A stretch of DNA of 64,000 nucleotides from Pyxidicoccus parkwaysis (GCF_017301735.1 NZ_CP071090.1:4578001-4642000), one strand, 5' to 3'; shown: positions 7,917 to 45,944, numbered from the stretch's first letter. Notes: generated from the sequence alone by a model not told the origin. Made by a program: numbers and translations.

Positions 7917-8459
7917 ATGGCCAGACGTGTCGCCCCAGTCAGGAAGTTCTCTCCCGCAGCCGTGAAGAAGCACATCCAAGCGATTCAGGAGGTCGTCGAG
8001 AAGAACAAGCGGGCGTACAAGAGCGAGCACTTCACGGGGATTTCTCCCGAGGAGATCAAGAAGAAGCTCATGCGGGTGAACTCACCGTTCATCGTCTCGC
8101 AGGGGTGGGGCTCCGCGTCACCCGGCGGCTCGTTCACCTACTCGCTCGGCATCTACAACCCCGACCCCACGCAAGCCTCCTCGCTGTACGCCCACGTGTG
8201 GGTCGGCTCCGGGAACGTGGACCCGGTGGTCGGCACCTTCCTGCTGAACGTCGACACCCGCTTCCCCCGTCTGACGGAGCCTGAGTTCTTCGGCCTCTCG
8301 CTGGCCCCTGGCGCCTCGGCAACCCTGAGCTTCACCGTGAAGGTTCCCACTGGGATTGAGCAGTCAAAGTACCTGGGGAACAGCTGCCTCATGGAGCTCA
8401 ACTATCACGACATCGGGACGTATCTCGACCGCGGCGTCTTCGTCTTCGCTGTGACGTGA
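7917..8459 (+). CDS. Hypothetical protein with beta-sandwich C-terminal part
   Basis: A 180-residue protein with no signal peptide. Residues 1-55 are very basic and helical (MARRVAPVRKF, AVKKHIQAIQEVVEKNKRAYK, PEEIKKKLMRV). Residues 55-180 are a beta-rich domain (FIVSQGWGSASPGGSFTYS, SLAPGASATLSFTVKVP) with the look of an Ig-like or CARDB-type fold. AAGGTG lies upstream of the ATG. I do not recognise a family. The basic head could bind nucleic acid or another acidic partner; that is inference. Confidence 0.7.
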   Translation: MARRVAPVRKFSPAAVKKHIQAIQEVVEKNKRAYKSEHFTGISPEEIKKKLMRVNSPFIVSQGWGSASPGGSFTYSLGIYNPDPTQASSLYAHVWVGSGNVDPVVGTFLLNVDTRFPRLTEPEFFGLSLAPGASATLSFTVKVPTGIEQSKYLGNSCLMELNYHDIGTYLDRGVFVFAVT

Positions 8460-8519
8460 TGTCTGACTTCGGGCTCAGGGCTGGAGAGTGCCCCTGACTT
8501 CTGGGGCTCCCAGCTCGGC

Positions 8520-8651
8520 TCACTGCTGGGCCGGGCGGTTTTCTACGAAGAACTCATAGTTGTCCGCGTTGTCAAAAGCCTGGAGGGGGTTGGACGAGGC
8601 AGCGACGAGCCCTCCCACCAGCCAGATGAGACCACGAACGTTCCTGTTCAT
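8520..8651 (-). CDS. 43-residue secreted peptide
   Basis: A short gene of 44 codons including the stop. The product begins MNRNVRGLIWLVGGLVAASS, a basic start plus hydrophobic core, followed by NPLQAFDNADNYEFFVENRP and a final AQQ. It has the shape of a signal peptide with a cleavage site near LQA, leaving an acidic mature peptide of about 18 residues beginning FDNADNYEFF. An excellent ribosome binding site (AAGGAAG) stands 7 nt before the ATG, which is the main reason for calling a gene this short. Its start codon overlaps, as ATGA, the stop codon of an open frame coming from 9124. Function is unknown; a secreted signal, a toxin or the remnant of a lost protein are all possible. Confidence 0.6.
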   Translation of the reverse strand: MNRNVRGLIWLVGGLVAASSNPLQAFDNADNYEFFVENRPAQQ

Positions 8652-9007
8652 GTAGTGACTTCCTTTCTGACGAGACCGTGGGGTGCCGGTCGACTCAGTT
8701 CATGGCGTATTCTCGAGCTGAGCGCTATGTGCTCACCCAGGAACACCTTCTCATGCCGCCTACGCCTCGCTTCCGTTGCCGGATCGGACTCCATTCTGTG
8801 GCAGCGAACAGGCGCAAAGGCTTTGGTCCCGCAGTCGTAGAATCCGTCGAGTGTCGCGACGTTCGTGTTTTTGAGAACGCAGCAAGAAGTCGAGCGGGAG
8901 GTTGGGCCTGCGCGCGCACAGGAGTGGCGGCCGCAGCTGTTCCACTTCGGCGCGGGGGGACGGCGAGGTCCTTCGGCATATGATTCGCGTGAGGGCGAGG
9001 GAGCAAC
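8652..9007. other. Region without a confident gene
   Basis: These 356 bp lie between the secreted peptide gene (minus) and the 9008 gene (plus). A minus-strand frame is open across it and stops at 8648; its part over 8794-8890 (LKNTNVATLDGFYDCGTKAF) looks protein-like, but it has no convincing start and runs head-on into the 9008 gene. I treat it as a likely decayed or spurious frame. Promoters for both flanking genes must lie here; I see no clear -35/-10 pair. Confidence 0.4.
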
Positions 9008-9274
9008 ATGACGTCGATGACGGACGAGGAGATTCTGGCAGTCCTCCGCGCGAAGAAGGGACGACTCACCCCGACTGAGCTGGCCGAGCGATTGGACCAA
9101 CTCACCGGCGGCAAGCTGTCGCATAGCTACATCGTCACCTTCTTCAAGCGCGCTTTCCCGGAAATACCTCTGCGCGTTCTGTTGGAGGCGGGCGTGTGGG
9201 GCCGGGTCTGCGGTGGCAAAGGAGAGAGCGACGCGGAGTTCAACGAGAGGCTTCGCCCATGGCTTGGACCTTGA
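9008..9274 (+). CDS. Small hypothetical cytoplasmic protein
   Basis: An 88-residue protein beginning MTSMTDEEILAVLRAKKGRL and containing LTPTELAERLDQLTGGKLSHSYIVTFFKRAFPEIPL. The spacing suggests a small helical, perhaps helix-turn-helix-like domain. GAGGGAG lies 6 nt before the ATG. The next gene starts about 115 nt downstream on the same strand, so the two may be cotranscribed. No family is recognised; DNA binding is only a possibility. Confidence 0.6.
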   Translation: MTSMTDEEILAVLRAKKGRLTPTELAERLDQLTGGKLSHSYIVTFFKRAFPEIPLRVLLEAGVWGRVCGGKGESDAEFNERLRPWLGP

Positions 9275-9389
9275 GCCTGTGTTGGACCTGGAGGGGGCCC
9301 GGTCCTGGAGCGCCTCGATGTCGCAAGCGATGGAATCGCAGTACTCTCACCGCAAGCCCATGCCTCATGAGGTCAACCGGAATGGATGT

Positions 9390-9704
9390 ATGCCTGATGC
9401 CCTGACTGCCTGCCCATGTTGCGGCTATGCCACGCTCGACGACCGAGGCCATTACGACATCTGCGCTATCTGCTTCTGGGAGGATGACGGCCAGGACAAC
9501 GACGATGCGGATACGTGCTGGGGTGGTCCCAACGGCGTGAGCCTCAGCGAGGCCCGACTCAACTTCCTGACCTTCGGAGCTGCGGAGCATGAGGGCCTTC
9601 CACATGTCCGGGCTCCAGGCATCAGAGACCGGCGCTTGCGAGTCTTCGCCATCGAAGATGGGAAGGCCCTGGAGCGCGCGGAAGCACTGCGCGACCCGAC
9701 GTAA
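9390..9704 (+). CDS. CPCC-type cysteine-rich protein
   Basis: A 104-residue protein with the cysteine-rich CPCC family signature: ACPCCGYATLDDRGHYDICAICFWEDDGQDN. Four cysteines arranged CPCC and CAIC could hold one metal ion, and the acidic WEDDGQD stretch is typical of the family (PF14206). The family has no settled function; members often neighbour toxin, immunity or contact-dependent genes. The frame is open well upstream; the start at 9390 is chosen for closeness to the domain, with GGA 8 nt ahead. Starts at 9318 (with GGAG upstream) or 9360 are also possible. It lies just before an Imm11-type gene on the other strand. Confidence 0.75.
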   Translation: MPDALTACPCCGYATLDDRGHYDICAICFWEDDGQDNDDADTCWGGPNGVSLSEARLNFLTFGAAEHEGLPHVRAPGIRDRRLRVFAIEDGKALERAEALRDPT

Positions 9705-9762
9705 CGCTTTTCGGCCTTCGGTCTCCGGGCGAGTCCGGCCGCTGCTGCTGGTGGGCAGACGG

Positions 9763-10341
9763 TCAGCGGAACCCGGCCGAGTCGTTCCACTCCGGCACCG
9801 GGATGAAGCGCAGGCCCTCCGGTGGAGGCGTGAGGCTCATCACCCGCTCCACCACGGAGCGGTGGAAGACGTGCACCACCGCCTCCTCCAGGCGGAAGGC
9901 CAGCCGCTCCTGGAGGGGGACCTCTCGCAGCACCCTCTCGTTGAGAACGAGTTTGTCGATGCCCAGCACCGTCAGTCCGCTGTCGGAACACTCGATGACG
10001 GAGCGCTCACGGTCCACACAAGCCAGGCGCCGCCACATGTGCAGGAGCCAATAGCGGAGGACCGAGTCTCCGACGCGGACGTCCGCTGCGAGCCATTGCA
10101 CTCCCTGCAGCTCGGGCGGCTCCATGCAGTCTTTGAGGCGGGAGGAGACCACCGGCGCTGGAAGGATGTGGTGGTCTACCATTCTGGGCTTGGGAGGCAC
10201 TGGTTCCCCAAGTCTCAACCTCACAGGCTCCGAGCGCTGCACGGGACGCCCTTTCCGAAATGGGGAGGCGGACTCGTCCCATGTCAGGAGCGGATGTTCC
10301 TGGGAGCGGCCGCGCATGAGCACGAAGTACTCGTCCTGCAC
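9763..10341 (-). CDS. Imm11 family protein
   Basis: A 192-residue protein with the plan of the Imm11 (DUF1629) immunity proteins common in myxobacteria. The short start EYFVLMRG is followed by a W/F...GRPV segment, middle motifs ending in VDRERSVIECSDSGL (the conserved C-V/I-D region), and a C-terminal VVERVMSLTPPPEGLRFIPVPEW. The gene starts with GTG, preceded by a purine-rich GGTGGGGGCG. Imm11 proteins protect against a cognate polymorphic toxin usually encoded just upstream. No toxin is seen in the 152 nt upstream; instead there is an unknown small gene and an unused open frame. The immunity role is a family inference. Confidence 0.7.
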   Translation of the reverse strand: MQDEYFVLMRGRSQEHPLLTWDESASPFRKGRPVQRSEPVRLRLGEPVPPKPRMVDHHILPAPVVSSRLKDCMEPPELQGVQWLAADVRVGDSVLRYWLLHMWRRLACVDRERSVIECSDSGLTVLGIDKLVLNERVLREVPLQERLAFRLEEAVVHVFHRSVVERVMSLTPPPEGLRFIPVPEWNDSAGFR

Positions 10342-10493
10342 GGCTACGCCCCCACCTGTAGTTGCCGTCGCGCCAGGGGTTCTCCAGTACGCCCGTGTCG
10401 AGCACCGTGCCGCCGGCCACGCGGACAGGCGCGCCGGGGCTTGTCCTGGAGACTCGATGCACCAGCGCAGCCCACTCCGCCCGGCTGGTAATC
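10342..10493 (-). other. Possible gene remnant between two minus-strand genes
   Basis: A minus-strand frame through this gap reads GRITSRAEWAALVHRVSR and then APVRVAGGTVLDTGVLENPW and DGNYRWG before running into the Imm11 gene in another frame. It looks more protein-like than chance, but has only a GTG start at 10462 and no ribosome binding site. It could be the tail of a lost toxin or of the upstream protein before a stop mutation. Confidence 0.25.
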
Positions 10494-10796
10494 CTACCCG
10501 TCCGCAGTGAGCGTCCAGCGCCCCTTGACCACCTTGTGAAGAATGGAAGCGCTCAGGCTATCCAGCTCGCGGGGCAGCGCTGTTGGGGCGTGGCAGAATC
10601 TGCCTCCTTCAATCGCCTCGGCCACCGCCTCCAGCAGGGCTTTCACGGCCTCGGGGTATGAAACGTCCATGTCGAAAGCCCAGCCGCCAGCGTGGGGCCC
10701 GACGTGGACAGGCACATGAAGTTCGCACGCTACGGCCAGCACCATTGGGAGGATGACACCATTCTCCCGACGACCTGCGCGGATGATGATCGGCAT
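10494..10796 (-). CDS. Small hypothetical protein upstream of Imm11 gene
   Basis: About 100 residues from an ATG at 10796: MPIIIRAGRRENGVILPMVL, then VPVHVGPHAGGWAFDMDVSYPEAVKALLEAVAEAIEGG. It is composed like a small alpha/beta cytoplasmic protein with no signal peptide. The frame is open a further 41 codons upstream, but that part is of poor quality; a start at 10808 is also possible. The ribosome binding site is weak. It lies 152 nt upstream of the Imm11 gene on the same strand and may be cotranscribed. I do not recognise the family. Confidence 0.5.
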   Translation of the reverse strand: MPIIIRAGRRENGVILPMVLAVACELHVPVHVGPHAGGWAFDMDVSYPEAVKALLEAVAEAIEGGRFCHAPTALPRELDSLSASILHKVVKGRWTLTADG

Positions 10797-11101
10797 GGTC
10801 CCGGACATTGCGCCGTGCCCAGCAATTCGTCCCATAGGCTGAAGTGCAGAGCTGAGTTGCACAGAAAACAAAGGGAGCCGGCAGCGTTCTCCGCGCCGGC
10901 CCAGCTTCGCGGCAGCCACCAGCGTCCTTCAGCGCGGGCCCGGCGGCGGTGAGTGACTGGCGCAGCACGCGCACACCATCGGTGCGCGGAAGGCGCCCGG
11001 CCCCACGTTGGAACTCACAGAGGCCTCACGGGAGTCCCGACCATCCGCCCCACCCCTTCCAAAGCGCCGGAAAACCCAAGTCGCTTTGGGGGGTTGAGAA
11101 G
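10797..11101. other. Region without a recognised gene
   Basis: 305 bp between the small hypothetical gene and the tRNA. Several frames are open because of high GC, but none has a start with a ribosome binding site or a recognisable product. The T-run CTTCTCAACCCCCC on the minus strand next to the tRNA is not a clear terminator. Confidence 0.35.
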
Positions 11102-11175
11102 TGACCCCGACAGGAATCGAACCTGTGGCCTGCGGTTTAGGAAACCGCCGCTCTATCCAACTGAGCTACGGGGTC
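11102..11175 (-). tRNA. tRNA-Arg (anticodon CCT)
   Basis: A full cloverleaf reads on the minus strand: acceptor GACCCCG/CGGGGTC, D-arm GCTC-AGTTGGATA-GAGC, anticodon arm GCGGT-TTCCTAA-ACCGC with CCT at positions 34-36, a 5-nt variable loop, and T-arm ACAGG-TTCGATT-CCTGT. All stems pair fully. The discriminator base is A and the CCA end is not encoded. It reads AGG codons, which are rare in GC-rich genomes. Confidence 0.97.
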
Positions 11176-11291
11176 GGACTGCGGGGCGGTTTATAGCAGG
11201 CCGACCGGGGCGCGCAACGAGTCTGACGCGCTGCCCGAGCTGGCTCTGTTCGACCGTGACCGTGACGCCTACCTACAGCCGCTGTTCCAGC

Positions 11292-12242
11292 TCACGGTGC
11301 GAGCTTCACGCCGGTCCACTCCTCGCTCTTCGTCCAGAGACGCTCGGCCAGCTCCGGGTCCCTTGCCCACGGCCTCACGCCCCGACTCGAGGAAGAATCG
11401 GCGGGCACCGCTTCGGCGATGTCCACGTCCTCGCAGTACACGCCGCCCATGCCGTCGAGCTGGGGGCTCGTCGCACACCAGACACTCGTGGCCGCGCCCT
11501 GCTCCGGCGTCTTGTAGAAATCCCCTGTGCTCGCGGACTGGATAGCGCGCAGCTCTTCGTCCGAGAGCGACCGCACCAGCTCCGTCATGATGGCCCCGGG
11601 GTGCACCGAGAACGCACGGATGCGATGCGGCTCGCCTCGCACGTCGAGTGCGAGCGCGAAGAGCGCATTGGCCGTCTTGGACTGGCCGTAGGCAATCCAC
11701 TTGTCGTAGGGGCGCCGCTCGAAGTGCGGATCCTCGAAGTCGATCGCGGAGCGGCGATGTCCTCTCGACGACAGGGAGACCACGCGCGCACCGTGCGCCT
11801 TTCGCAGCGCGGGCCAGAGCCTTGCCGTGAGCTGGAAGTGGCCGAGGTGGTTGGTCGCGAGCTGCGACTCGAAGCCCCGGGCGTCCCTCGTGAGCGGCGT
11901 GGCCATGATGCCCGCGTTGTTCACGAGCATGTGGATGGGGCGGCCGGACGCCAGGAACCGCTCGGTGAAGGCATCAATCGATGCCGGCTTGCTCAAGTCG
12001 AGCTGCTCGAGCTCCACGCGCTCCATTCCCGTCAACGCCGAGCGGGCCTTGTCGGGCGTCCGCGCGGGAACGATGACCGTCGCACCGGCGGCCACGAGCG
12101 CGCGCGTGGTTTCGAGCCCCACGCCCGTGTACCCGCCAGTCACCACGGCGATAGCGCTGTCGAGCCTGCGGTCGCCGAGCACCTCGCGCGCCGTCGTCCG
12201 CTCGCCAAAGCCAGAATGGATGGGTTCTTGTTTCGTTCTCAA
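11292..12242 (-). CDS. Short-chain dehydrogenase/reductase
   Basis: A 316-residue NAD(P)-dependent oxidoreductase of the SDR superfamily. It shows the cofactor motif TGGYTGVGLET (TGxxxGxG), a DL motif after strand beta-3 (LEQLDLSKP), NNAGIMATP, the catalytic Ser (VVSLSSRGH) and YGQSK (the YxxxK active site), then HPGAIMTEL. The sequence is closest in style to retinol dehydrogenase/WW-domain-oxidoreductase-like SDRs; the substrate is unknown. The likely start is TTG at 12242, with GGGAGAG 4 nt upstream; no ATG lies nearer to the Rossmann motif. It starts 12 nt after the stop of the flavoprotein gene, so the two are probably one operon. Confidence 0.9.
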   Translation of the reverse strand: MRTKQEPIHSGFGERTTAREVLGDRRLDSAIAVVTGGYTGVGLETTRALVAAGATVIVPARTPDKARSALTGMERVELEQLDLSKPASIDAFTERFLASGRPIHMLVNNAGIMATPLTRDARGFESQLATNHLGHFQLTARLWPALRKAHGARVVSLSSRGHRRSAIDFEDPHFERRPYDKWIAYGQSKTANALFALALDVRGEPHRIRAFSVHPGAIMTELVRSLSDEELRAIQSASTGDFYKTPEQGAATSVWCATSPQLDGMGGVYCEDVDIAEAVPADSSSSRGVRPWARDPELAERLWTKSEEWTGVKLAP

Positions 12243-12254
12243 GTCGCTCTCCCA

Positions 12255-14030
12255 TCACGCCTGCTGCAATCCCTCGCCTGGGCGCACCGGCCCGGTAGGC
12301 CTGTGCGTGCCGGCGCGCCGGGATTCTAACGCGGCGACGGAGGCCAGGTACGCGTGCACCTGTGCCACCACGGCCGAGCCCTCGCCAATCGCGGCACCGA
12401 CTCGTTTGACGGAGCCCGCGCGCACGTCGCCGATGGCGAACACGCCGGGCAGGCTCGTCTCGAGCAGGTACGGCGCCCGCCCGGTGACCTCCCAGAGCTC
12501 CGCCTGAAGTGGCTCCTCGCGGAGCTCCGCGCCCGTGCGCACGAATCCGTTCGCGTCCAGCACCACACCGGAGCCCTCGAGCCACTCCGTGGCCGGGTCC
12601 GCTCCGATGAAGAGGAACAGGTGGCGCACGTCGTGCTCCTCCTCATGCCCATCAGTCCGGTGCCGCCAGCGCACGCGCTGCAAGCCGCCCTCGTCCTGGC
12701 CCTCGAGCCCCACCACCTCCGTCTCCATCATCAGCTCGATGCGAGGCGATGCGGCCATGCGCTCGATGAGGTAGCTGGACATGCTCGCGGCGAGCGCGCG
12801 TCCGCGCACGAGCACTCGCACCCGACTCGCATGGTCCGCGAGGAACACGGCCGCCTGGCCCGCGGAGTTGCCTCCGCCCACGAGCACGACCTCCTCACCG
12901 TCGCACATCCGCGCCTCGATGGGGCTCGCCCAATAGAAGACCCCACGGCCCTCGAACCGGTCGAGGTTCGCGAGCGCGGGACGGCGGTAGCGTGCGCCGC
13001 TGGCCACCACCACGGTCCGCGCGCGCACCTTCCGCCCATCGGTCAGCTCGAGCGTGAGCAGCACGGCGGTGGCATCACGACGCAGGGATGCGACCTCCGC
13101 CGGAATGGCCATCTCCACACCGAACTTCTGCGCCTGCACGAAGGCACGCGCGGTGAGCGCCTGACCCGTGATGCCGGTGGGGAAGCCCAGATAGTTCTCG
13201 ATGCGCGAGCTCGCGCCCGCCTGTCCGCCGAAGGCCCGCTGATCCAGGACGAGCACCCGAAGTCCCTCGGAGGCCGCGTACACGGAGGTGGCGAGCCCCG
13301 CGGGCCCCGCACCCACCACGACGAGGTCATAGAGCGTCTCGAACGCCCCCTCCGGGAGCAGGCCGAGCGCCCGGGCGAGGATGCTCTCCGAGGGGTTCTT
13401 CAGGACCGAGCCATCAGGGCACACCACCAGCGGGAGCTCCCCCGCGCGCGGCGAGTAGCGCTCCAGCAGCGCGGCCGCTTCGCCCTCCTGCTCCGGATCC
13501 AGCGCGAGGTACGGATGGCCATTGCGCGAGAGGAAGCCCTCCAGGCGCACCCTGCCCGGACACTCGGGAGGGCCCACCAGGACGGGGCCTCCCGCACCTG
13601 TCTCGATGAGACCCACGCGGCGCAGGATGAGGGCGCGCATGACGCGCTCGCCAAGGCCCGCCTCCGCAACGAGCAGCGCGCGCAGACGGTGCGGCGGGAT
13701 GACCAGCGCTTCCACCTCGCCCACCGCGTGGGCGTCGACGAGCCCGGGGCGTCCGGAGAGCTGGGCCACCTCGCCGAGGAATTGTCCCGGCCCCTCCTCC
13801 ACGATGGGAATTGAATGCCCCAGGCCATCGCGCCGGGTGAGAAGCACGCGGCCCTCGAAGAGCACGATCATCCCAGGGGTCGGCTGCCCGGCTGCAACGA
13901 GGCACTCCCCATCATGGAAGCGCCGGACCTCACCGAAGCGCCGCATGTGCTCGCGGTCCCGGGCGTCCAGGACGGGGAACACCTGAGCACGGCGCGACTC
14001 GAGGTCCGGAGGAAGAGGCGGGGGCATCAT
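12255..14030 (-). CDS. Cyclic-nucleotide-binding / thioredoxin-reductase-like flavoprotein
   Basis: A 591-residue fusion. Residues about 15-135 form a cNMP-binding beta-roll (GECLVAAGQPTPGMIVLFEGRV, with GQFLGEVAQLSGRPGLVDAHA as the phosphate-binding cassette). Residues about 145-225 resemble a thioredoxin/glutaredoxin-like insert (ALLERYSPRAGELPLVVCPDG). From about 230 the protein follows thioredoxin reductase: DLVVVGAGPAGLATSVYA (FAD), FGGQAGASSRIENYLGFP, VVLVGGGNSAGQAAVFLA (NAD(P)H) and PGVFAIGDVRAG. The redox CxxC of true thioredoxin reductases is absent; that position reads FYWASPIEARMC. It may therefore be an NAD(P)H-dependent oxidoreductase controlled by cyclic nucleotides. ATG 14030 is chosen; an in-frame TTG lies at 14042. 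It leads the SDR gene in a probable operon and is divergent from the NRPS. Confidence 0.88.
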   Translation of the reverse strand: MMPPPLPPDLESRRAQVFPVLDARDREHMRRFGEVRRFHDGECLVAAGQPTPGMIVLFEGRVLLTRRDGLGHSIPIVEEGPGQFLGEVAQLSGRPGLVDAHAVGEVEALVIPPHRLRALLVAEAGLGERVMRALILRRVGLIETGAGGPVLVGPPECPGRVRLEGFLSRNGHPYLALDPEQEGEAAALLERYSPRAGELPLVVCPDGSVLKNPSESILARALGLLPEGAFETLYDLVVVGAGPAGLATSVYAASEGLRVLVLDQRAFGGQAGASSRIENYLGFPTGITGQALTARAFVQAQKFGVEMAIPAEVASLRRDATAVLLTLELTDGRKVRARTVVVASGARYRRPALANLDRFEGRGVFYWASPIEARMCDGEEVVLVGGGNSAGQAAVFLADHASRVRVLVRGRALAASMSSYLIERMAASPRIELMMETEVVGLEGQDEGGLQRVRWRHRTDGHEEEHDVRHLFLFIGADPATEWLEGSGVVLDANGFVRTGAELREEPLQAELWEVTGRAPYLLETSLPGVFAIGDVRAGSVKRVGAAIGEGSAVVAQVHAYLASVAALESRRAGTHRPTGPVRPGEGLQQA

Positions 14031-14485
14031 GACCGTGCCCAATGCATGGACACGGGATGCGCGAGTGACATGAGCACGAGCATCCCCCCGGGCCCTCGCC
14101 TGGAGCCCACCTGCTCAGGACGTCCAGCCAGCGGAGGGCTCCGTGCCCTTCGGCGATATCACAGACAGCGCCGCATCTGATGCAAGGGTTCAGCGAGCCC
14201 TCTGCCCAACAATTTCTTCGATGCAAGGCCCAGACAGGGATGAACCATTGTCAAGCCTTTGGCTCAAAGATGATACGCGCAACCGATACTTCTAGCGCTT
14301 CAACCACACCGATCACTGTCAGTGTGCACCGCGGTGCTCCCCCAGTCTTGCGGGTCAGAAATGCTCCAGCGATTCGAGCTCGAAACGCGCATCGCAGCCC
14401 AGCTCAGTATTCAGAGACACCTGATACTGCTGCTACGTTCGCCTGCCCCCGATTTGCTTTGGGTCTCCCAGGACCTTGCGCATCC
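14031..14485. other. Divergent intergenic region upstream of the NRPS gene
   Basis: 455 bp between the flavoprotein and NRPS starts, noticeably less GC-rich than either gene over 14190-14470. The NRPS frame is open through part of it (from 14180), but the encoded residues have no NRPS homology. It should carry the NRPS promoter and a leader of about 200 nt; one promoter candidate is listed separately. No riboswitch or regulator-binding dyad is recognised. Confidence 0.5.
14248..14276 (+). promoter_or_regulatory. Candidate sigma-70-type promoter for the NRPS gene
   Basis: TTGTCA (14248-14253) and TGATAC (14271-14276) are spaced by 17 nt in the only AT-richer stretch upstream of the NRPS gene. 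The -35 matches the consensus at five of six positions; the -10 match is poor. A start near 14283 would give a leader of about 200 nt. Confidence 0.3.
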
Positions 14486-44434
<29,949 letters not shown>

Positions 44435-44444
44435 GGCTCCGGAC

Positions 44445-45944
44445 TCAGAAGCAGAGGGCGGAGGAATTCGGGATGAGCTGCGGCGCCGTAGCGCAGGCGG
44501 TCTGATTGCACTCCGTCCGGGTCATGCAGCTCCCGCAGCACGGGATCTCTCCCAAGGGGCAGGAAGGGGTGCACGTGCCACAGTCCACGGTGTTGCCGCA
44601 GGCATCGACGATGCAGCCGCACTGGCCCACACAGGTGTTCGACGGCGGGGTGCAGGTGGGCGAGCATGTGTAGTCGCCCTCGCAGGTGGCGTTCGCGCCG
44701 CAGTTGCCGCAGTCGAGCACGCCGCCACACTCGTCGAAAGGCGCACCGCACTGCGCTCCCACCTCCGAGCACGTCTGCGGCACGCAGCCCGTCGAGTACA
44801 GCTCCGCCGGCTGGCGCACCCACGCCCCGCTCGAGTCCTTGCCCCACCCTCCTACGACGAGCACCTGGTCCGGCGAGTTGCTCAGTAGCACCGCCTGGAA
44901 GTCGCGCCGCGCAAAGGCCAGGGACGGGACGGGGGTCCAGTTGTTCAACGAAGGGTTGAACCGCCGGACCTCGCTGATGGGGGCGCCCGTCGTCGGGTTC
45001 ACGCCCCCGAGTACCAGGACGGTGCCGTTGGCCAGCTCCAGCGCCTTGTGGCCGACACGCACGGGGCTCGTCTGGTTGGGGGACGCGGACCAGGAGTTGG
45101 TCGTCGGGATGTACCGCCAGTCCACCTGCGCGGCGACGTCGTTGGTCCAGGTGGGCGTCACCACCAGCACGCGGCCCTCCGCCGTCTGGCTCAGCAGCGT
45201 CGCGGAGTGGCCCGCCGCCACCGTCGTGGGGCTGGTCGCCACCGTGGACCAGGTGTTGGTGGCGGGGTTGTAGAGCTCCCCCTGGTTCCGGTTGCCCAGC
45301 ACCAGCACCGTGCCCTGCTTCAGGAGCGTGGCGGTGTGGCCGGAGTAGGTGAAGGCCGGCGCGGCGGCCAGGGTCCACAGGCCGGTGGCCGGGTCGTACA
45401 GCTCGGCCGAGGCCAGCCCCCGCGTCGTCGAGGGGTTGTCCCCGCCCACCACCAGCACCTTCCCATTGGGGAGCAGCGTCTGCGTGTGGCGGGCCCGCGG
45501 CACGTTGAGCGCGCCGGTGGAGCTCCACAGGCCGGTGCCCGGGTCATACAGCTCGGACCTCGTCGAGTCGCCGTCATCCATCAGGCCGCCGGAGACCAGC
45601 ACCTTGCCGTTCTGCAACAACGTGGCGGCATGGTCATACCGGGCCGTCACGAGCGGGCCGGTCTCCGCCCACGGAGACGAGGCGCCCGGCGTGTACAGCT
45701 CACTGCTGCGGAAGTATCTCGGCGCCCCATCCGTCGTTCCTCCGGCGAGCAACACCTTGCCGTTGGCGAGCAGGGTCAGGGTGGCCCCCGTGCGGTTGTG
45801 GAGGGGAGAGGCCGTGACGACCGCCGACTTCTGGCTGGCCTGGGCGGACGCCTCCGGGGCCGGGGCGCCCGACTGACCACATGCCACCGTCATGACCGCG
45901 GCAAGCAATGCCGCCATCCCACTCATCCGAGGCTGCTGACGCAC
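44445..45944 (-). CDS. Kelch-type beta-propeller lipoprotein with cysteine-rich tail
   Basis: A 499-residue exported protein. The N-terminus MSGMAALLAAVMTVACGQ is a lipoprotein signal with the VAC lipobox. Residues about 45-390 contain six or seven Kelch-like blades, each with a strand such as HTATLL, NGKVLVVGG and a SAELYDPATGLW-type turn, forming a beta-propeller. Residues about 395-499 are cysteine-rich (CGGVLDCGNCG, CVGQCGCIVDACGNTVDCGTC, CCGSC), as in many secreted myxobacterial proteins. GGAGG lies 5 nt before a GTG at 45944; an internal ATG at 45926 is possible. The stop lies 10 nt from the NRPS stop (convergent). It is 96 nt downstream of the giant surface-type gene and may be cotranscribed. 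It probably binds ligands or proteins at the cell surface; an enzymatic role (galactose-oxidase-like) is not supported. Confidence 0.85.
   Translation of the reverse strand: MRQQPRMSGMAALLAAVMTVACGQSGAPAPEASAQASQKSAVVTASPLHNRTGATLTLLANGKVLLAGGTTDGAPRYFRSSELYTPGASSPWAETGPLVTARYDHAATLLQNGKVLVSGGLMDDGDSTRSELYDPGTGLWSSTGALNVPRARHTQTLLPNGKVLVVGGDNPSTTRGLASAELYDPATGLWTLAAAPAFTYSGHTATLLKQGTVLVLGNRNQGELYNPATNTWSTVATSPTTVAAGHSATLLSQTAEGRVLVVTPTWTNDVAAQVDWRYIPTTNSWSASPNQTSPVRVGHKALELANGTVLVLGGVNPTTGAPISEVRRFNPSLNNWTPVPSLAFARRDFQAVLLSNSPDQVLVVGGWGKDSSGAWVRQPAELYSTGCVPQTCSEVGAQCGAPFDECGGVLDCGNCGANATCEGDYTCSPTCTPPSNTCVGQCGCIVDACGNTVDCGTCTPSCPLGEIPCCGSCMTRTECNQTACATAPQLIPNSSALCF

Noticed and set aside
14180-14485. 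In-frame extension of the NRPS gene by 102 codons.
   Set aside because: The encoded residues have no NRPS homology, the DNA is less GC-rich, and the first recognisable C-domain helix begins right after the ATG at 14486.
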